Under the pieces are notes generated by a model. The model was not told where the DNA came from. It made no database searches and saw only the letters and a program-made list of their open reading frames with translations. A stretch of DNA of 64,000 bases from Pseudomaricurvus hydrocarbonicus (GTDB taxonomy: Bacteria; Pseudomonadota; Gammaproteobacteria; Pseudomonadales; Cellvibrionaceae), in assembly GCF_011602365.1 (NCBI RefSeq), contig NZ_JAAONZ010000015.1, forward strand, positions 62,001 to 126,000, written 5' to 3'. Made by a program: the position numbers and the translations under genes. Below, in pieces: positions 60,664 to 64,000 of this stretch. Position 1 is the first letter of the stretch, and every line of letters starts with the position of its first letter.

Positions 60664-60696
60664 AAGGAAACACCTGCTCTCAGAAGTAGCAGGTGT
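60664..60696 (-). terminator. Stem-loop after RCCR-like gene 3
   Basis: ACACCTGCT/AGCAGGTGT (60670-60678 with 60688-60696), followed on the minus strand by TTTCCTTTTC. It lies 13 bases beyond the RCCR-like 3 stop. Confidence 0.6.
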
Positions 60697-60708
60697 TTTA
60701 GCAGAAAG

Positions 60709-61515
60709 TTAGTAGAGTTTTGTGTTCGCCATTTGCTGTTTGCCCATACGTAAATCCAGCATGGTTTGTACCTGGTCTTTACCAAACACGTTCTCGGCCA
60801 ACGCATTCATAGGATCCCGCTCGTAACCGAGTTGACGGATTTTATGACTGTAGGCCTGCAGCGAAGCCTGTTCTTCCTGAGGTACAGGCTTGGCATTTTT
60901 TACCCATCCCAGCCAGTGGTCCAGCATGCGATAGGCGTAAGCTTCCAGAGTGTCGATATTCTCATCGTTCAGTTCTGCCGTCAGGCTTTGCGTGGAGGGA
61001 TTTACCATGCTCCTCATGTAAGTGCCGTGGCTGACATTCCACTGAAAATTGTTATTGCCACGTAATTGCAAATAGTCTTCGTTGATGGCTTGGTAGTAGG
61101 TGTCGAGATAGTCGGTATCCACCATGATGTTGCGACGCGGAGTGAAATCGAAGTAAAAGAACAGTGATGGAATGGTGCCAAATACCATGACAAAGTTTGG
61201 TACATCAATGGCCGCACTCGGAAAACAGGTAGCGTTCATGTCGAGGATTGAGGCCTTGCGATTACCTAGCCATGAATTCACCAGCCAGTCACAATCTGAG
61301 CTGGACCACGCCTGGAAAGAGCCTTCGAACTCGCCATTGGGGGAAGTGTAGTATTCCCGTCCAACACAGCCAGGATCTAATTTAAGTTCAGTAAATTGTT
61401 CAGCAATTTTGGTTTTAACATCGGTCAGGATGGTGAAACAACGATCCCAGTAACGGCTGACATCTACATTGGGATTCTCGGCCAGAAATTCATGAATGGA
61501 TTTAGTATCGGACAT
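60709..61515 (-). CDS. Red chlorophyll catabolite reductase (RCCR)-like protein 3
   Basis: A 268-residue RCCR/FDBR-family protein and, by eye, the clearest match of the three. SPNGEFEGSFQAW near 58, CDWLVNSWLG, DVPNFVMVFG at 104-113, DFTPRRNIMVDTDYLDTYYQ at 123-142 and RQLGYERDPMNALAENVFGK near 226-246 follow the plant RCCR order. Asp234 aligns with Arabidopsis Asp291, while the Glu154 position is Val111. It follows the NYC1-like SDR by 38 bases, so a chlorophyll b reductase-like and an RCCR-like gene are co-transcribed. Confidence 0.8.
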   Translation of the reverse strand: MSDTKSIHEFLAENPNVDVSRYWDRCFTILTDVKTKIAEQFTELKLDPGCVGREYYTSPNGEFEGSFQAWSSSDCDWLVNSWLGNRKASILDMNATCFPSAAIDVPNFVMVFGTIPSLFFYFDFTPRRNIMVDTDYLDTYYQAINEDYLQLRGNNNFQWNVSHGTYMRSMVNPSTQSLTAELNDENIDTLEAYAYRMLDHWLGWVKNAKPVPQEEQASLQAYSHKIRQLGYERDPMNALAENVFGKDQVQTMLDLRMGKQQMANTKLY

Positions 61516-61553
61516 TCGTTTTTGCCTTTTATGGTTTTGATAAATTGTTTGTT

Positions 61554-62363
61554 CTATGAAGTGGACTGGGCGGAAACTTCCGGGAATTTGTCCTCAGGCG
61601 CTTTAAATAACGCGCTCAGCATGCGCCAAGAGATCTTGCCACCGGTTAACCAGGATATTTTGCTACCGCTCTTTTGACACATGAGCATACGTTCGGCCAA
61701 GTAGGGACAAACCGTATCAACAGAATCTGACAGAATGTTCATCATTTTGCGGTTTTTGTGGAAGTTATCGGGATCTTCCTGGATTTCACGGATAATGGCT
61801 TCCGTTACTACCATGCCTGGACGAACTTTGCCGATAATTAAAGGCGTTTCTTGCAGCTCTTTGACCAGGGCATCGGTCACATAGTCCAGTCCGCGCTTGG
61901 TGGATCCGTAGATACCCATGCCAGGGAAATACTCACCATTGGAGCCGCCACCGAGGATGTTGAATATTTTTCCCTGCCCCTGGGTCAACATGCCCTTAAC
62001 CGCGATTTGAAGAGCGTACAAAGTGCCTTTCAAATTGGTGTTGACCATCTTTTCTACATCGTCGATTGAGTAGTCGATGATTTTTTCAGTGGTTCTGGCA
62101 AAGCCGGCATTATTGATCCAAATGTCAATCGGGCCGAGCGTGTCTATGGAAAAATCCCACAGTGCCTGCAGCTCACCGGGTTGAGAAATGTCACATTGAC
62201 GACCAAAAGATTTTCCTTTGGACTTCGCGAGTGCTGATAGAGCAGAATCCAGGGCAGCGCTATCGCGGCCACAGATAACGACATTATGACCGAGATCGGC
62301 AAACGCTGTTGCGAGCCCGAATCCAATCCCCTGAGTGCTTCCGGTTATAACGATGTTTGCCAT
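61554..62363 (-). CDS. NYC1/NOL-like short-chain dehydrogenase 2
   Basis: A 269-residue SDR closely related in layout to 35129-35950: ANIVITGSTQGIGFGLATAF, PIDIWINNAGFA, NILGGGSNGEY with YGSTKRGLDYV (catalytic Tyr/Lys), RPGMVVTEAI and ISWLTGGKISW. These positions are those that mark NYC1/NOL chlorophyll b reductases among SDRs. It may reduce a ring-carried formyl or keto group of a chlorin. The longer open frame extends into the previous gene and is ignored. It lies 16 bases after 62380-63240 and 38 bases before RCCR-like 3 in one operon. Confidence 0.72.
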   Translation of the reverse strand: MANIVITGSTQGIGFGLATAFADLGHNVVICGRDSAALDSALSALAKSKGKSFGRQCDISQPGELQALWDFSIDTLGPIDIWINNAGFARTTEKIIDYSIDDVEKMVNTNLKGTLYALQIAVKGMLTQGQGKIFNILGGGSNGEYFPGMGIYGSTKRGLDYVTDALVKELQETPLIIGKVRPGMVVTEAIIREIQEDPDNFHKNRKMMNILSDSVDTVCPYLAERMLMCQKSGSKISWLTGGKISWRMLSALFKAPEDKFPEVSAQSTS

Positions 62364-62379
62364 CGTAGCGTGCTCCTTA

Positions 62380-63240
62380 TCAGCTGTGTACTTGACGATA
62401 GACGCTGTTCGGGTCGGAATGCTGCACACTGTATCCGCTGGCATAGAGCTTGTCCGCGGAGATTCTTTGAGAAGGGGCCTTGATATGGTTGGTGTACTCC
62501 AGATCGGAAAGTCCCTGTTCGCGACAAATCGCATCAAACACTTCTGCATTGGTGCCAGGAAGACTGAGGTTATCACACACGTTATAGATACCATTCAGCT
62601 GCTTTTCCAGAGCATGCAGGATCGCTTGAACCACATCTTCGAAGTGGATAGAGTAGAGCAGGGCCTCGCGACCAAACAGTATTTTTCCTCCAAAAAACTC
62701 GTGTGCCATTTTGACACGTTCACTAAAACTCATATCCCCAGGTGCACCGTACATATCCGGGAAGCGCAGCACACAACCCTTTTCATGCCTTAATACCTCT
62801 GCTTCAGCCAGTTGATAATATTTCGAAGATGGCTCTTCATGATTGGCAGTAGGACTGTCTTCAGTAATGTCTTGTTCAACCTGGGTGCCATCGCCATAGA
62901 CAGAAAACGAAGAACAGAACAGCGACGGAGTCTCTGAATCCGCTACATTTCGACAGGTCTCAAGCAGGGTTTGCTGGTAATGTTGGTGACGTTCCTCAAT
63001 GGTTTTGGTGTTTTTCACATTGGGTGCAACGGTAATAATGACATAATCCACGGAGCGGGCGGCATCGATCACCGCGTCACGATCGCTGCCTTGCAGAACG
63101 ATGATCTCATCCGCGCATTGTTGCAGGCTTTCGACTTTGGCAGGAGTGGTGGTGGTACCAGTGACCACATGGCCCTGCTGTCGCAATGTTGTTGCCAGAG
63201 CTTTGCCAATATGCCCCATACCCAGAATTAATATTTTCAT
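62380..63240 (-). CDS. NAD(P)-binding epimerase/dehydratase-like protein
   Basis: A 286-residue atypical extended SDR (YeeZ/SDR_a5-like). MKILILGMGHIGKALATTLR is the dinucleotide-binding start; LFCSSFSVYGDG holds the usual Ser-Ser and VYG; RFPDMYGAPGDMSF follows. The YxxxK pair is not clear (SSKYYQLAEAE instead), as in several atypical members. Function may be a reductase or isomerase, or only nucleotide sensing. First gene of the minus-strand operon with NYC1-like 2 and RCCR-like 3; an FNR-like box lies 78 bases upstream at 63318. Confidence 0.75.
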   Translation of the reverse strand: MKILILGMGHIGKALATTLRQQGHVVTGTTTTPAKVESLQQCADEIIVLQGSDRDAVIDAARSVDYVIITVAPNVKNTKTIEERHQHYQQTLLETCRNVADSETPSLFCSSFSVYGDGTQVEQDITEDSPTANHEEPSSKYYQLAEAEVLRHEKGCVLRFPDMYGAPGDMSFSERVKMAHEFFGGKILFGREALLYSIHFEDVVQAILHALEKQLNGIYNVCDNLSLPGTNAEVFDAICREQGLSDLEYTNHIKAPSQRISADKLYASGYSVQHSDPNSVYRQVHS

Positions 63241-63317
63241 TCACAGCCTCATTTATACGGATGACTTTAGTCTTTGGTTTGTCATTGTTAACGATAGATT
63301 TTCCAGAGGCAGCAACC

Positions 63318-63331
63318 ATGATAAATATCAA
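63318..63331. promoter_or_regulatory. FNR/Crp-like box ATGATAAATATCAA
   Basis: Seven of eight arm bases match TTGA-N6-TCAA. It lies between the divergent NAD-binding protein (start 63240) and hydrolase (start 63413) genes and could control both. Confidence 0.45.
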
Positions 63332-63412
63332 AAAAGTTCTTTATACGCATAGAGTTAGAGCTACACAGTGTGATATTTGTAGGGTTTGAAAACGACTCAG
63401 CGAGGCAACAGC

Positions 63413-64000
63413 ATGGCGGTGATTTGGCGAGGAATAAAATACACCTTGTTAATGGCAGTGGTGGCAGTACTGTTATCAATAGTATGGGTGCTGATCAGAG
63501 GTTCGGAGTTATCCCCCGAACGGCTGCAAGAGCGCCATTATGACTTCGATGTCCAGTCAATGGATATCGATGGCGTGCGTGTGCATTACCAGGATGTTGG
63601 TGAGGGTCCGGTATTGCTGTTAATACACTCGCACTTCTTCGCCATGACCCAGTGGGATCAATGGGTCCCGGCGTTGAGTCAACACTATCGTGTCATCCGC
63701 TATGACATGCGAAGCCATGGACTGACAGGGCCTGATCCGGTCGGGGATTACAGTATGGCGTCATCGCAACAGTTGGTGCAGCAGTTACTGCAGCGGCTGG
63801 ACGTGGACCGTTTCAGTGTGGTGGGCACGTCTCTGGGTGGCAATGTCGCTTTCCACTTGGCTGCCGGTCTGCCGCAGCGCGTCGAAAAGCTGGTGTTAAT
63901 CAATTCCGGTGGCCTGAAACGTGACAATGCCCGTTCCGGTACGATACCGGGCTGGGTGGACTACGCTGTTTATTTGATTCCGCGTTGGGCCTATAAAAAT
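63413..64000 (+). CDS. Membrane-anchored alpha/beta hydrolase (truncated by window edge)
   Basis: The first 196 residues are visible. A single N-terminal helix (about residues 11-27, TLLMAVVAVLLSIVWVL) anchors it to the inner membrane with the catalytic part outside. The hydrolase core follows: DGVRVHYQDVGEGPVLLLIH near 52, YDMRSHGLTGP and VVGTSLGGNVAFHLA with the nucleophile Ser. This layout is shared with many esterases; pheophytinase-type dephytylases are one option given the divergent RCCR/NYC1-like operon. GAGG precedes the ATG. The catalytic His would be beyond the edge. Confidence 0.8.
   Translation, partial: MAVIWRGIKYTLLMAVVAVLLSIVWVLIRGSELSPERLQERHYDFDVQSMDIDGVRVHYQDVGEGPVLLLIHSHFFAMTQWDQWVPALSQHYRVIRYDMRSHGLTGPDPVGDYSMASSQQLVQQLLQRLDVDRFSVVGTSLGGNVAFHLAAGLPQRVEKLVLINSGGLKRDNARSGTIPGWVDYAVYLIPRWAYKN

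Noticed and set aside
1-64000. Mobile element or CRISPR array
   Set aside because: No transposase, integrase, terminal inverted repeats, tRNA attachment site or regularly spaced repeats were found; the 20-bp tandem units have no spacers.

Overview
The window reads as a heterotrophic, probably marine, gammaproteobacterium (inference from the TonB-dependent receptors, the metK/ahcY pair and a base composition near 50 percent GC). It contains no rRNA, tRNA, transposase or CRISPR array. Nearly all genes look catabolic or transport-related, and several families are ones known mainly from chlorophyll metabolism. There are three red chlorophyll catabolite reductase (RCCR)-like proteins (19208-20029, 49525-50271, 60709-61515) and two short-chain dehydrogenases resembling NYC1/NOL chlorophyll b reductase (35129-35950, 61554-62363). 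There are also a Rieske oxygenase of the pheophorbide a oxygenase/VanA type (33709-34932), two PucC/BCD-family carriers (36898-39720), a free-standing PCP_red domain otherwise found at the end of ChlB/BchB (54840-55022), and two candidate dephytylating hydrolases (18173-19159 and the truncated 63413-64000). No chlorophyll biosynthesis, reaction-centre or light-harvesting gene is present. My reading is that this is a tetrapyrrole (chlorophyll/pheophorbide) uptake and degradation island in a non-phototroph.

Layout. 1-4639: end of an amidase, an enoyl-CoA hydratase-like gene, unknown genes, a methyltransferase and a VOC protein. 4752-16431: a lower pathway with a RedY/HapK-like protein, SDR, PuuE/cyclic-imidase-like hydrolase, CitE-like lyase, MaoC hydratase, acyl-CoA dehydrogenase, three class III CoA-transferases, LeuC/LeuD-like hydro-lyase and HMG-CoA-lyase-like enzyme. 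16525-22233 (minus strand): flavin reductase, two beta-rich unknowns, chlorophyllase-like hydrolase, RCCR-like 1 and an MFS carrier. 22441-32484: nitrilase-like gene, aldehyde dehydrogenase, alpha/beta hydrolase, maleamate-amidohydrolase-like enzyme, FAD monooxygenase, lipoprotein, a degenerate nitrilase and a membrane protein. 32481-33173: Crp/FNR-type regulator. 33709-42781: Rieske, SDR, methyltransferase, two PucC-like carriers, Trm112-like, core MetE-like, unknown, adenosine kinase. 43701-49255 (minus): TonB receptor, ahcY, metK. 49525-57611: RCCR-like 2, ACAD-like, two maleate-isomerase-like genes, MFS, PCP_red, degenerate amidase, membrane protein. 58051-60579: second TonB receptor. 60709-63240 (minus): RCCR-like 3, NYC1-like SDR, NAD-binding protein.

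Proposed flow (inference). TonB receptors import the pigment and hydrolases remove phytol. Rieske, SDR, RCCR-like and flavin enzymes modify and open the macrocycle. The resulting dialkylmaleimides (methyl-ethyl/vinyl-maleimide, hematinic acid) would be opened by the imidase, deamidated by the maleamate-amidohydrolase-like enzyme, hydrated by LeuCD-like, activated by CoA-transferases and cleaved by the CitE- or HMG-CoA-lyase-like enzymes to oxo-acids and acyl-CoAs.

Two DNA motif sets divide the island. A 14-bp FNR/Crp-like box, TTGA-N6-TCAA (often TTGATAATTGTCAA), precedes most upper-pathway units, and a matching regulator is encoded at 32481-33173. A different AT-rich palindrome (TGATAT-N6-ATATCA) precedes the lower-pathway operon. 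Several enzymes have lost canonical catalytic residues (amidase, one nitrilase, both maleate-isomerase-like proteins, the enoyl-CoA hydratase-like protein), so functions assigned by fold must be read with care.
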